64,000 nt of DNA, taken from Litorilituus lipolyticus. GTDB lineage: Bacteria > Pseudomonadota > Gammaproteobacteria > Enterobacterales > Alteromonadaceae. A program made the position numbers and the translations under genes. Below, piece by piece: positions 18,574 through 26,908 of the stretch (its first letter is position 1; every line of letters begins with the position of its first letter). The notes under the pieces are model-generated. The model was not told the origin of the DNA, did not search any database, and worked only from the letters and a program-made list of their open reading frames with translations. The stretch is taken from NCBI RefSeq assembly GCF_006439335.1, contig NZ_SAWY01000019.1, positions 1-64,000 of the forward strand, given 5' to 3'.

Positions 18574-19554
18574 CTATGGTTCTATATTAACCATAGACAG
18601 TACTTTTGATAAATTTCTTTCATCATTGGTAGTTAGCCAATGTAAATCAGGCCAACTTCTTAACCATGTCAACTGACGCTTAGCAAGTTGTCGAGTTGCG
18701 CAAATACCACGAAATACCATTTCATCATGGCTGCATTCATCATTCAAATACTGCCACATTTGCCTATAACCAACACATCGGATAGCAGGCATATCTTCAT
18801 GTAAATCGCCACGTTCTTTAAGCTTTACGACTTCTTTTTCAAAGCCTAAATCAATCATTTGATTAAAACGCAAAGCGATTCTTTCGTGTAATTCACTACG
18901 TTCTGTTGTGCTGATAGCAAATTGTAAAACATTCCCTTCGAGCTTATCACCTTTTAATTGAGATAATTGTGTCAAAGTGTTGCCAGTGATGCGAAACACT
19001 TCAATTGCTCGGCTAATACGTTGACTATCATTAGCATGAATTCTCTCGGCCGAAACAGGATCAAATGTAGCTAACTGTTCATGCATGGCAGGCCAACCTA
19101 ATGTGGCCGCTTCAACTTCAATCGTCTTCCTAATCTCTTGATTAGCTTCTGGCAGAGGAGATATACCTTCAATTAAGCTTTTAAAGTACATCATGGTACC
19201 GCCTACTAATACCGGAATACGATTATTAGCTCGACTAGTTGCAATTTGTTTTAAAGCATCGCGACAAAAGTCAGCAGCTGAATAGCTTTCACTTGCATCC
19301 AGCAAGTCAATCAGTGCGTGAGGGTATTGTTGTAACTCTTTTTCCGTTGGCTTTGCAGTACCGATATCCATATCACGATAAACCAAAGCAGAATCAACAC
19401 TAATAATATCGCAAGGTAATGCGTCATATAAAGCCATAGCCAGCGCAGTTTTTCCTGAAGCGGTAGGCCCCATGATACATATAACAGGCAGTTGGTCTGA
19501 TGAATTATTAGTAGACAATGATCTAACACTCTTTGCTTTGGTTACATCAACCAA
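18574..19554 (-). CDS. miaA: tRNA dimethylallyltransferase MiaA
   Basis: A 326-residue enzyme that adds a dimethylallyl group to N6 of A37 in tRNAs reading UNN codons. The P-loop [11 protein letters not shown] is near residue 29, with the catalytic [16 protein letters not shown] segment next (near 55) and [10 protein letters not shown] further on. The start is unclear: the frame opens at TTG 19554, 3 bases after the mutL stop, with no convincing ribosome site, and no ATG occurs before the P-loop. Translational coupling to mutL is likely. A later in-frame TTG (about residue 13) is an alternative. Confidence 0.95.
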   Translation of the reverse strand: MVDVTKAKSVRSLSTNNSSDQLPVICIMGPTASGKTALAMALYDALPCDIISVDSALVYRDMDIGTAKPTEKELQQYPHALIDLLDASESYSAADFCRDALKQIATSRANNRIPVLVGGTMMYFKSLIEGISPLPEANQEIRKTIEVEAATLGWPAMHEQLATFDPVSAERIHANDSQRISRAIEVFRITGNTLTQLSQLKGDKLEGNVLQFAISTTERSELHERIALRFNQMIDLGFEKEVVKLKERGDLHEDMPAIRCVGYRQMWQYLNDECSHDEMVFRGICATRQLAKRQLTWLRSWPDLHWLTTNDERNLSKVLSMVNIEP

Positions 19555-19557
19555 AGA

Positions 19558-21492
19558 TTATTGAAGTTGCTTGATACTAGATGTAAGGTCAACCTCAACA
19601 GAATTCAATAGCAAAATACTATTTAGTTGAACATTTAGTAAGTTTTTCCCAAGTATGAGTAAGTTTTCTGCATCTTGTAATTGATATTGCTCTAAAATTA
19701 ACGCTTTTGCTATTGATGAACAGCAATCCTTTTCGGTGAGTAAGTTATTGTTTTTATAGTGTTCGCTATTTAGTAACTCATTAATAATACATAAAAAACT
19801 ATTGCTTATATCTCTATCTCGTAACACCGCAGGAAATTGGCGTATTTGAATACGGTTATTTGCTTGTTCGGTAAAATGTATGCCCGATAAATTTAGCCAT
19901 TCCTTTTGACTTGTGATGACATTTTTCTGTTCATCATCAATTTGTAACATAACAGGTAGCAATAATGGTTGACTGATTAACCCTTCTGGAACTTTCTGCC
20001 AGTTTTGCTTGATTTGCTCGAAATAGATGCTTTCTGCAAAGTTTGTCAAAGACAGTAATCTCAACCCCTCTTTTTCTTTAAATACTGCAAAACGGTTTTC
20101 CGCAACATGTAGAAAAAAACTAGTCTGATTTGAATCACTGGCATTTGACTCAATCTGTTCAGCATTACTAACATCTATACTCTCATTTGGTTGAGTAGTT
20201 ATAGGGGTTTCCATGAGGCGTTGGTAATTACTTACTGCCGCCGAAGAAAATGAATTATTATTCGCGCCATTATAAGCAAGATTTGCTTGATTATTTGGTG
20301 AAATAGAACTCGGAGAAAGAGAGCCGATATAACCTGCTTGCTGATGATTAACACTGTCTTGGTGATGTAGATTTATTAGCTCGTTAGCCTCATTTGATTT
20401 TGCGTTAGAAGTTGCAGGGTATTGTGCATAATGATTTTCTACCACAGGCTGGTTTTCAGCGAAACCACATGCCGAATCATCATCTGTTAATGATAATTCG
20501 TTTTGAAGCCCTTGGTGGCATACAGAATATATAAAATCATGGACATAACGACTTTGATGAAAACGAACTTCATGTTTTGCAGGGTGCACATTCACATCAA
20601 CATCTTTATGATTAAGCGTTAAAAATAGTACAAAGGCGGGATATGCATCATGAGGTAATAAATCCGAGTAAGCTTGTCTAATGGCATGGTTAATCAACTT
20701 ATCCCTCATCATTCGGCCATTGACATAACTGTAACATAGGTCATTTTGACTACGAGAAAAGCTTGGTTTGGCCAGCCAGCCAGAAAAGGTCATATCATCA
20801 TGTTGACATTCAACTTCTATCGCATTCTCAATAAACTTTTGCCCACAAACCATAGCAACACGCTTCGCTTGCTGAGCTTTTGTCGATGCTATGCGATATT
20901 GTCTTACCGTTTTCCCATTATGGGTTAATGTGAAGCCAACGTCGAAGCGTGCTAAAGCAATACGGCGAACCACTTCATCTATATGATGAAACTCTGTTTT
21001 TTCTGTTCTTAAAAATTTACGGCGAGCAGGAGTATTAAAAAACAGGTCTAGCACTTCAATACTCGTCCCATCGGGGTGAGCCGCTGGCTTAACAGTTACC
21101 GCCATGTCTCTCCCTTCAGCGTTAGCTTGCCAAGCATTGACTTGCTCTTTAGGTTTAGACGTTAATGTTAATCGTGCCACAGAGCTAATACTAGCTAATG
21201 CTTCTCCTCTAAAGCCTAAGCTATTGATAGCCTCTAAGTCATTTAAATCTTTTATTTTACTAGTGGCATGACGGCTCAATGCTAGAGTTAGTTCATCTTT
21301 GACGATGCCTGAACCATTGTCACTAATTCTGATTTTTTTAATGCCGCCCTTAACTACTTCAATATGTATATTGGTTGCGCCAGCATCTAAGCTATTTTCT
21401 ATTAACTCTTTAATAACTGATGCAGGGCGTTCAACGACTTCACCTGCCGCAATTTGGTTAGCTAAACGGGCGGGTAGTATTGCAATAGACAT
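19558..21492 (-). CDS. mutL: DNA mismatch repair protein MutL
   Basis: A 644-residue GHKL ATPase that links MutS mismatch recognition to MutH and UvrD. ATP-site motifs are intact in order: [26 protein letters not shown] and [10 protein letters not shown] (residues about 30-105). The transducer domain reaches about 330. A long Asn/Ser/Gln-rich, poorly conserved linker (about 345-460) leads to the C-terminal dimerisation domain. The endonuclease motif DQHAxxExxxxE is absent, as expected for organisms using methyl-directed MutH repair. It sits in amiB-mutL-miaA order as in E. coli. Confidence 0.97.
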   Translation of the reverse strand: MSIAILPARLANQIAAGEVVERPASVIKELIENSLDAGATNIHIEVVKGGIKKIRISDNGSGIVKDELTLALSRHATSKIKDLNDLEAINSLGFRGEALASISSVARLTLTSKPKEQVNAWQANAEGRDMAVTVKPAAHPDGTSIEVLDLFFNTPARRKFLRTEKTEFHHIDEVVRRIALARFDVGFTLTHNGKTVRQYRIASTKAQQAKRVAMVCGQKFIENAIEVECQHDDMTFSGWLAKPSFSRSQNDLCYSYVNGRMMRDKLINHAIRQAYSDLLPHDAYPAFVLFLTLNHKDVDVNVHPAKHEVRFHQSRYVHDFIYSVCHQGLQNELSLTDDDSACGFAENQPVVENHYAQYPATSNAKSNEANELINLHHQDSVNHQQAGYIGSLSPSSISPNNQANLAYNGANNNSFSSAAVSNYQRLMETPITTQPNESIDVSNAEQIESNASDSNQTSFFLHVAENRFAVFKEKEGLRLLSLTNFAESIYFEQIKQNWQKVPEGLISQPLLLPVMLQIDDEQKNVITSQKEWLNLSGIHFTEQANNRIQIRQFPAVLRDRDISNSFLCIINELLNSEHYKNNNLLTEKDCCSSIAKALILEQYQLQDAENLLILGKNLLNVQLNSILLLNSVEVDLTSSIKQLQ

Positions 21493-21520
21493 ATTTAAGC
21501 GTTACCAAGGTGTTGTAAGG

Positions 21521-22858
21521 TTATCCTGCTCGAGGAATTTTTAAAGTTTGCCCAATTCTCAGAGCATTATTTTTCAGGTTATTGACTGTTTTGATTTTTG
21601 ATACTGAAGTATTGTAACGCTGTGCTAGCACCGATAACGACTCACCGCTTCGAACTTTATGTTTTTTATAACCAACACTAGCAAAATATGAACCTGCTAG
21701 TGGATAAGCCATAAAATAGTCTTTAATTCCGGTGTGGATAGCAGCAGCTAACCTTTGTTGATGTTTACCCCAAGTTAGGTTTTTTTCTTCTTTGTGATTA
21801 GAAATAAAACCAGTCTCTACCAATATAGAAGGAATGTCTGAAGACTTTAATACCGCAAAGTTCCCGTTTTGTGGCGTTTTCTTATGCATTTTTGTTATTT
21901 TTTTTAATTCTCTTACAACTTTATTCGCCACGCCAAAACTTACACCAAGAGAATGCTCTTTACTCATATCCGCTAAAGCTAGTGCTAAGTGACTATCTGC
22001 CGTGCTTTTAATTACACCACCGCCGCCACCTAATAACTCGGACTTTTCTTCTCGTTTCAGTAGCCATTTTGCTAATTCTGATTCGGCACGCTTTTTAGTC
22101 ACCACCCATACCGATGCACCATGAGGGCCAGGTGTTCTAAACGCATCAGCATGAATTGACACTAAAAAATCAACATTACGTTCACGAGCCAAACTGGTAC
22201 GTCTATTCAGGTTTACATAGTAATCACCTGAGCGGATCATTACTGCTTTCATGCCTTTTTCATTGTTTATTAATTTTTGCAGTTTTTTAGCAATGGCTAA
22301 AGTAACACGCTTTTCATAAGTGCCTTTATTGCCAATAGAACCCGGATCTTCACCACCATGACCAGCATCAATACCAATTATAATGTCATGATGATCTTCC
22401 TTCGGTTGTGAGGCTACTTTTTTGGCTCTATCTTTATCATATAAATCAATAACTAATCTATTACCATACTGACCAGCAGGTGATAACGGAAATACCGTTA
22501 ACTGATATGATTTTTCAAGTTCAAGAACAAGCCGAGTGGTGCCTGTTTTCTTTGAGGTGCTTGTTCTAAATCGTTTTACTCGCGGATCATTGGCAGCAAG
22601 TTTTTTCAAAGAAACAGTATTTTTTGTTCCTTTGAAATCGATCACTAAACGATTAGGGTTTGATAAAGTGAAATATTTATAATCTGGCTTGTTTTTTACA
22701 TCAAAAACAATACGGGTATTTTCAGGTGCTGGCCATACACGAATACCGTCAATACTATTGGCAGCTTGTGCTTGAAAGGACAATATAGATTGACCGACAA
22801 CAATACTGCAAAGTATCAACAACCATACTCTAGTTGATTGTGTTAACCTTTGAAACAT
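21521..22858 (-). CDS. amiB: N-acetylmuramoyl-L-alanine amidase AmiB, LysM-bearing
   Basis: About 445 residues. A signal peptide (1-33, ending AQA-AN) is followed by an AMIN domain (about 35-145) that targets septal peptidoglycan. The zinc Amidase_3 domain (about 158-385) shows the metal ligands in IDAGHGGEDPGS, the SIHADAF block and the catalytic Glu in LVETGFISN. One LysM domain is at the C-terminus (about 400-443). It cleaves the peptide from muramic acid during daughter-cell separation. The start is the ATG at 22858 with AGGGT upstream. The LysM is typical of gammaproteobacterial AmiB. Confidence 0.96.
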   Translation of the reverse strand: MFQRLTQSTRVWLLILCSIVVGQSILSFQAQAANSIDGIRVWPAPENTRIVFDVKNKPDYKYFTLSNPNRLVIDFKGTKNTVSLKKLAANDPRVKRFRTSTSKKTGTTRLVLELEKSYQLTVFPLSPAGQYGNRLVIDLYDKDRAKKVASQPKEDHHDIIIGIDAGHGGEDPGSIGNKGTYEKRVTLAIAKKLQKLINNEKGMKAVMIRSGDYYVNLNRRTSLARERNVDFLVSIHADAFRTPGPHGASVWVVTKKRAESELAKWLLKREEKSELLGGGGGVIKSTADSHLALALADMSKEHSLGVSFGVANKVVRELKKITKMHKKTPQNGNFAVLKSSDIPSILVETGFISNHKEEKNLTWGKHQQRLAAAIHTGIKDYFMAYPLAGSYFASVGYKKHKVRSGESLSVLAQRYNTSVSKIKTVNNLKNNALRIGQTLKIPRAG

Positions 22859-22947
22859 CAATTTTATACCCTAATACTACTCACTCTCATTGAGCTTAAC
22901 ATGGCTTTTTATAAAGATAAAAACTCATTAAAAACTTTATTAGCATA

Positions 22948-23445
22948 TTACTGTTCAACCTGTGCATGCAATGACAATAGAAGTTGCTCTGCAAATGCAG
23001 ACTCTGCAATAAATGTAATAACGCGTTGTTCACCCTGATAAGCCATGTTAATGGTTAAATCTTGTTTAGCCAAGAGCCCTGCTCCCTTTTCTGGCCATTC
23101 GATAAAACAACAACAATCTTGATTAAAGTAATCACGAATACCCATATACTCTAACTCTTCAGGTTCAGATAAACGATATAAATCAAAATGAAAGACTCGC
23201 CATGGAGGTAATTCATAGGGTTCAACTAAGGTGTATGTAGGACTTTTAACATTTCCTTTATGCCCCATTGCCCTAACAAAACCACGCGTTAATGTCGTTT
23301 TACCTGCACCTAAATCACCATTTAAATAAACGACTAAACCTTTAGGACCATTTTCATCAACCATGATTTGCAGTACTTTGGCTAGCTTATGACCTATTTC
23401 AACGGTTGCTTCTTCATCTACAAGTAAATATTCAAGTTCTTTCAT
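22948..23445 (-). CDS. tsaE: tRNA threonylcarbamoyladenosine ATPase TsaE
   Basis: A 165-residue P-loop protein needed with TsaB, TsaC and TsaD for the t6A37 modification of ANN-decoding tRNAs. The Walker A motif GDLGAGKTTLTRG is near 45-57. The family block KSPTYTLVEPYE is near 78, and DLYRLSEPEELEYMG follows with CCFIEWPEKG. Length is normal. It lies between nnr and amiB as in E. coli, 28 bases after the nnr stop. Confidence 0.97.
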   Translation of the reverse strand: MKELEYLLVDEEATVEIGHKLAKVLQIMVDENGPKGLVVYLNGDLGAGKTTLTRGFVRAMGHKGNVKSPTYTLVEPYELPPWRVFHFDLYRLSEPEELEYMGIRDYFNQDCCCFIEWPEKGAGLLAKQDLTINMAYQGEQRVITFIAESAFAEQLLLSLHAQVEQ

Positions 23446-23473
23446 TTATGGCGTCTACTTTTATTCTTAACAA

Positions 23474-25048
23474 TCATTCATTAACAAGTTGTTGAATTTC
23501 TACAAATAAATCACTGGCTAGCATGCCACGTTGCCCATGCTTTTTCGCAATATTATCTGCAGCCCTGCCATGAAGATAACTTGCTATACAGGTCGCATAA
23601 AAATTATCTTCAATTTGCATACTCAAAGCGCCAATGATACCACTTAACACATCGCCCATGCCACCTGAGGCCATTCCTGGATTTCCCGTAGTATTTATTA
23701 CCACGTTTTCTCCATCAGAAATAAGTGTTCCCGCTCCTTTTAATAAGCAAATACCGCCGTATTTCTTAGCAATCTGTTTCACCGCACTAAAGCGATCTTT
23801 CTCTATCTCGGCAACGTCACACCTTAATAGAACTGAGGCTTCTTTAGGGTGCGGCGTTAATATTGCACTGTCAATATGTTGAGCGTTTTTTGGCATACTA
23901 GCGAGCAAATGTAAGGCATCAGCATCGATAACCAATGGTTTATTATTATTATTACAATCATCTAACACGAGTTTGCATAGTGCCATCGCCCAGTCATCTT
24001 GACCTAATCCTGGGCCTATTAAACATGCTTTTACCTTTGATAATTGCTTAGCTTTCGTTAATTGCTCAGCATTATTTGCCGCTATAATTAGTTCCGCACG
24101 ACCTGAAAAAACTAAAGCAGAATTTTGATGGTGACAACACACTGAAAGCAAACCGGCACCTGACCTTAATGCCGCTTCACTTGCTAAACGAATGGCTCCT
24201 GGCATACCTACATTACCCCCTACAGCGAGTAGTAAACCAATATTGCCTTTATGACTAGTGTTTAATCTGCGAGGTAAATAAGATTTCGTTAATTTTTGCT
24301 TTGTGGAAATGGCTTGAATACTATGTTTACTGGCGACTTGCCCTTTAAATGCACCACCTAAGGTCAACTCCGCTAAAGTTATTACACCGACAAAATTCCC
24401 AGCTTGTCCCGTAAATAGGCCTTGTTTAAGCACTATGAAAGTCACGCAATGATCTGCAATCACAGCTTGCTCAGCTAGTTCATCACCCGAAACTGAGCCT
24501 GTAGTTGCACATAAGCCAGAAGGCACATCAATACTTAATACGGACGCTGAACTATGATTTATAGCCGAAATAATCGGTCTTAAAGTATTGGGTAATTCCC
24601 CATGAAAGCCAATACCAAATATAGCATCAACAATAACATCACCTTGAAAGGATTGAATAGTATCAGCAGTGTTTTGGTTACTCGTATCAAGCGAATAAGG
24701 CACAACAGCTTGCTTCATTAGCTCAAACGCCCGTAGTGCATCACCTGACAACGCCTGTTCATCACACAACAAGATAACCTTAACTGTTATACCTGATTGT
24801 TTTGCCAGCTTTGCAACAATAAAACCATCTCCACCATTATTGCCTTTACCACACACCACTAAAATATGCTTTACAGTAGGCCAACTCAACATTAACTGTT
24901 TAAATGCAGCCTCTCCTGCTTTACACATTAGTGAAAACATTTCGATGCCTTGATGCTGCGCAACCTTCGCTTCATTTTCTAACACTTGTTTTGCGCTATA
25001 AACTGAAGTTAAACAATCTCGGTGTGATAGACTTAGCGATAATTTCAT
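23474..25048 (-). CDS. nnr: bifunctional NAD(P)H-hydrate epimerase / ADP-dependent dehydratase
   Basis: A 524-residue repair enzyme of two fused domains. The N-terminal YjeF_N epimerase (about 1-225) carries VCGKGNNGGDGFIVA (near 65-79) and the DAIFGIGFHGE block. The C-terminal carbohydrate-kinase-like dehydratase (about 250-520) carries GGNVGMPGAIRLA, LTPHPKEAS and the ATP/ADP-site GMASGGMGDVLSG. Together they convert damaged NAD(P)H hydrates back to NAD(P)H. The start lies only 38 bases from the divergent queG start, so promoters overlap. It begins the nnr-tsaE-amiB-mutL-miaA run. Confidence 0.96.
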   Translation of the reverse strand: MKLSLSLSHRDCLTSVYSAKQVLENEAKVAQHQGIEMFSLMCKAGEAAFKQLMLSWPTVKHILVVCGKGNNGGDGFIVAKLAKQSGITVKVILLCDEQALSGDALRAFELMKQAVVPYSLDTSNQNTADTIQSFQGDVIVDAIFGIGFHGELPNTLRPIISAINHSSASVLSIDVPSGLCATTGSVSGDELAEQAVIADHCVTFIVLKQGLFTGQAGNFVGVITLAELTLGGAFKGQVASKHSIQAISTKQKLTKSYLPRRLNTSHKGNIGLLLAVGGNVGMPGAIRLASEAALRSGAGLLSVCCHHQNSALVFSGRAELIIAANNAEQLTKAKQLSKVKACLIGPGLGQDDWAMALCKLVLDDCNNNNKPLVIDADALHLLASMPKNAQHIDSAILTPHPKEASVLLRCDVAEIEKDRFSAVKQIAKKYGGICLLKGAGTLISDGENVVINTTGNPGMASGGMGDVLSGIIGALSMQIEDNFYATCIASYLHGRAADNIAKKHGQRGMLASDLFVEIQQLVNE

Positions 25049-25086
25049 GATTTATACTCATTTATGGTCTGTTAGCCATTAACATT

Positions 25087-26289
25087 ATGACGACATCTTC
25101 TATTAACTATCTAGAATTAGCAGAAAAAATCAAGTGCTGGGGTAAAGAGTTAGGTTTCTCACAGCTTGGTATTACGGATATTGACTTATCTTCCCACGAA
25201 GAAGCCTTAAAGCGTTGGCTAGCAAATGGTTATCATGGAAATATGGATTATATGGCCAAGCATGGTTTAATGCGGGCTAGACCAGCAGAGTTAGTGCCGG
25301 GCACAACAAGGGTTATTTGCGTTCGTCTTGACTACTTACCGCAAGATGCTCAGTTTGCCAAAACACTTAAAGATAAAAATGCTGCCTATGTGAGTCGCTA
25401 CGCGCTCGGTCGAGATTATCACAAATTAATGCGTAAACGATTACAGCAATTAGGTAAGAAAATATCTACTCATTGTGAAGCTTTCAATTGCCGCCCTTTT
25501 GTTGATTCTGCCCCAGTGCTTGAAAGGCCGCTTGCTGAAAAGGCAGGTTTAGGCTGGGTTGGTAAACATACATTACTACTAAATAAAGAAGCAGGTTCAT
25601 GGTTCTTCTTAGGCGAATTGTTTATTGATATCCCCTTACCCATAACGCAAATAGACAGTGATCTCGATAAAGAAAGCACCAATAAAAAAACAGCAGAAAA
25701 GTCTGGCTGTGGTGCCTGCGTCGCCTGTATAAAAATATGTCCCACTAACGCAATAGTTGAGCCGTATGTTGTTGATGCTAAACGTTGTATATCCTATTTC
25801 ACCATTGAATCACCAGATCCGATCCCTGTAGAACTTAGACCATTAATGGGTAACCGCATTTACGGTTGCGATGATTGTCAGTTAATCTGCCCGTGGAACA
25901 AATACGCAAAACTGACACCTGAGCAAGACTTTCAAGCACGCCATCAACTCGATAATGTCTCTTTGTTAACCCTATTTAGCTGGACGGAAGAAGACTTTCT
26001 GTCAAAGTTAGAAGGCTCCCCCATAAGACGAATTGGTTATGATAGTTGGTTAAGGAACATTGCTGTTGCTCTAGGCAATGCACCTTATAGTCAAACAATA
26101 GTGAATACGCTGATAGAGAAAAAAGGTGCGGTAAATGATTTAGTTGCTGAGCATATTGACTGGGCATTAACTCAGCAAGAACATAAAAAAGGGCTAGAGC
26201 AGGCTCAGATTGAAAAACAACAAGTTAATCATCGATTAACGAATCGTTTAATTCGTTCCATCGAAAAAGGCTTAACTAGAGACGCATAA
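25087..26289 (+). CDS. queG: epoxyqueuosine reductase QueG
   Basis: A 400-residue cobalamin- and iron-sulfur-dependent enzyme that performs the last step of queuosine synthesis on tRNA anticodons. The N-terminal DUF1730 cobalamin-binding part is followed by two ferredoxin-like 4Fe-4S motifs: CGACVACIKICP (near 210) and CDDCQLICPWN (near 260). A helical HEAT-like tail follows. The length is slightly above the E. coli protein. It is divergent from nnr, as in E. coli. The ribosome binding site is weak. Confidence 0.96.
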   Translation: MTTSSINYLELAEKIKCWGKELGFSQLGITDIDLSSHEEALKRWLANGYHGNMDYMAKHGLMRARPAELVPGTTRVICVRLDYLPQDAQFAKTLKDKNAAYVSRYALGRDYHKLMRKRLQQLGKKISTHCEAFNCRPFVDSAPVLERPLAEKAGLGWVGKHTLLLNKEAGSWFFLGELFIDIPLPITQIDSDLDKESTNKKTAEKSGCGACVACIKICPTNAIVEPYVVDAKRCISYFTIESPDPIPVELRPLMGNRIYGCDDCQLICPWNKYAKLTPEQDFQARHQLDNVSLLTLFSWTEEDFLSKLEGSPIRRIGYDSWLRNIAVALGNAPYSQTIVNTLIEKKGAVNDLVAEHIDWALTQQEHKKGLEQAQIEKQQVNHRLTNRLIRSIEKGLTRDA

Positions 26290-26308
26290 GCTGACAATGA
26301 CTATTCGA

Positions 26309-26824
26309 CTATTTAGCTTGCTCGCTTAACACGAGATCAGCTTGTAGCTCTTCTACTTTTTGCTGTAATTCGAGCGTTTTTCGAATGGCTTCATTCTTTT
26401 CTTCAGTACTCTTTTTTTCACGCTCCTTCGAGGCTTGTAGCTGTTTCTTTGTCGTCTCTAATGTTGCAAGTAGATTCTGAATATCTTTATTTTGTTCAAA
26501 CTTTTGATCTTCTCGTGCATTGCTATAATCGTCATCCGCACTATTTAGTGCTTCTCTTGATTTAAAAGATAGAAAGGCAAATGCCAAACGAAACATTAAA
26601 ATTAAACAAGCAATGAAAAAAACCAACATATACTGATTTTCTTCAATGGCAGAAATTGCTGCGCTTCCTCTAGCCCAAAAATCGCCAGACGCTTGTATAT
26701 AAGCGCTGATAATTTGATTATGCCATGCTAGCCAAGTAACAATATAAATAATAATAAAGCTAGGGCCAGGTCGCTGGTTTTCGGTAAACACCAACAAGCT
26801 TCGGAGTGTTTTTTGACTGAACAT
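26309..26824 (-). CDS. uncharacterised membrane protein with cytoplasmic coiled coil
   Basis: About 171 residues if started at the ATG at 26824 (GGAAG just upstream). A frame 13 codons longer starts within a TATAAT-like stretch and seems less likely. Two hydrophobic segments (about 23-40 and 66-88) are followed by a charged Glu/Lys/Gln-rich coiled coil to the C-terminus (about 100-170). It is downstream of, and in the same direction as, the degenerate sensor kinase gene, 84 bases away, so the two may be co-transcribed. I do not recognise a family and see no catalytic motif. Confidence 0.7.
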   Translation of the reverse strand: MFSQKTLRSLLVFTENQRPGPSFIIIYIVTWLAWHNQIISAYIQASGDFWARGSAAISAIEENQYMLVFFIACLILMFRLAFAFLSFKSREALNSADDDYSNAREDQKFEQNKDIQNLLATLETTKKQLQASKEREKKSTEEKNEAIRKTLELQQKVEELQADLVLSEQAK

Positions 26825-26908
26825 GAACTTCCATTTCAACAGGGTGACAATAAAAAGGCTCATTATAGAGCCAAAAAAATAAAAATAAATAGCTGCTAGA
26901 TAGAACCG

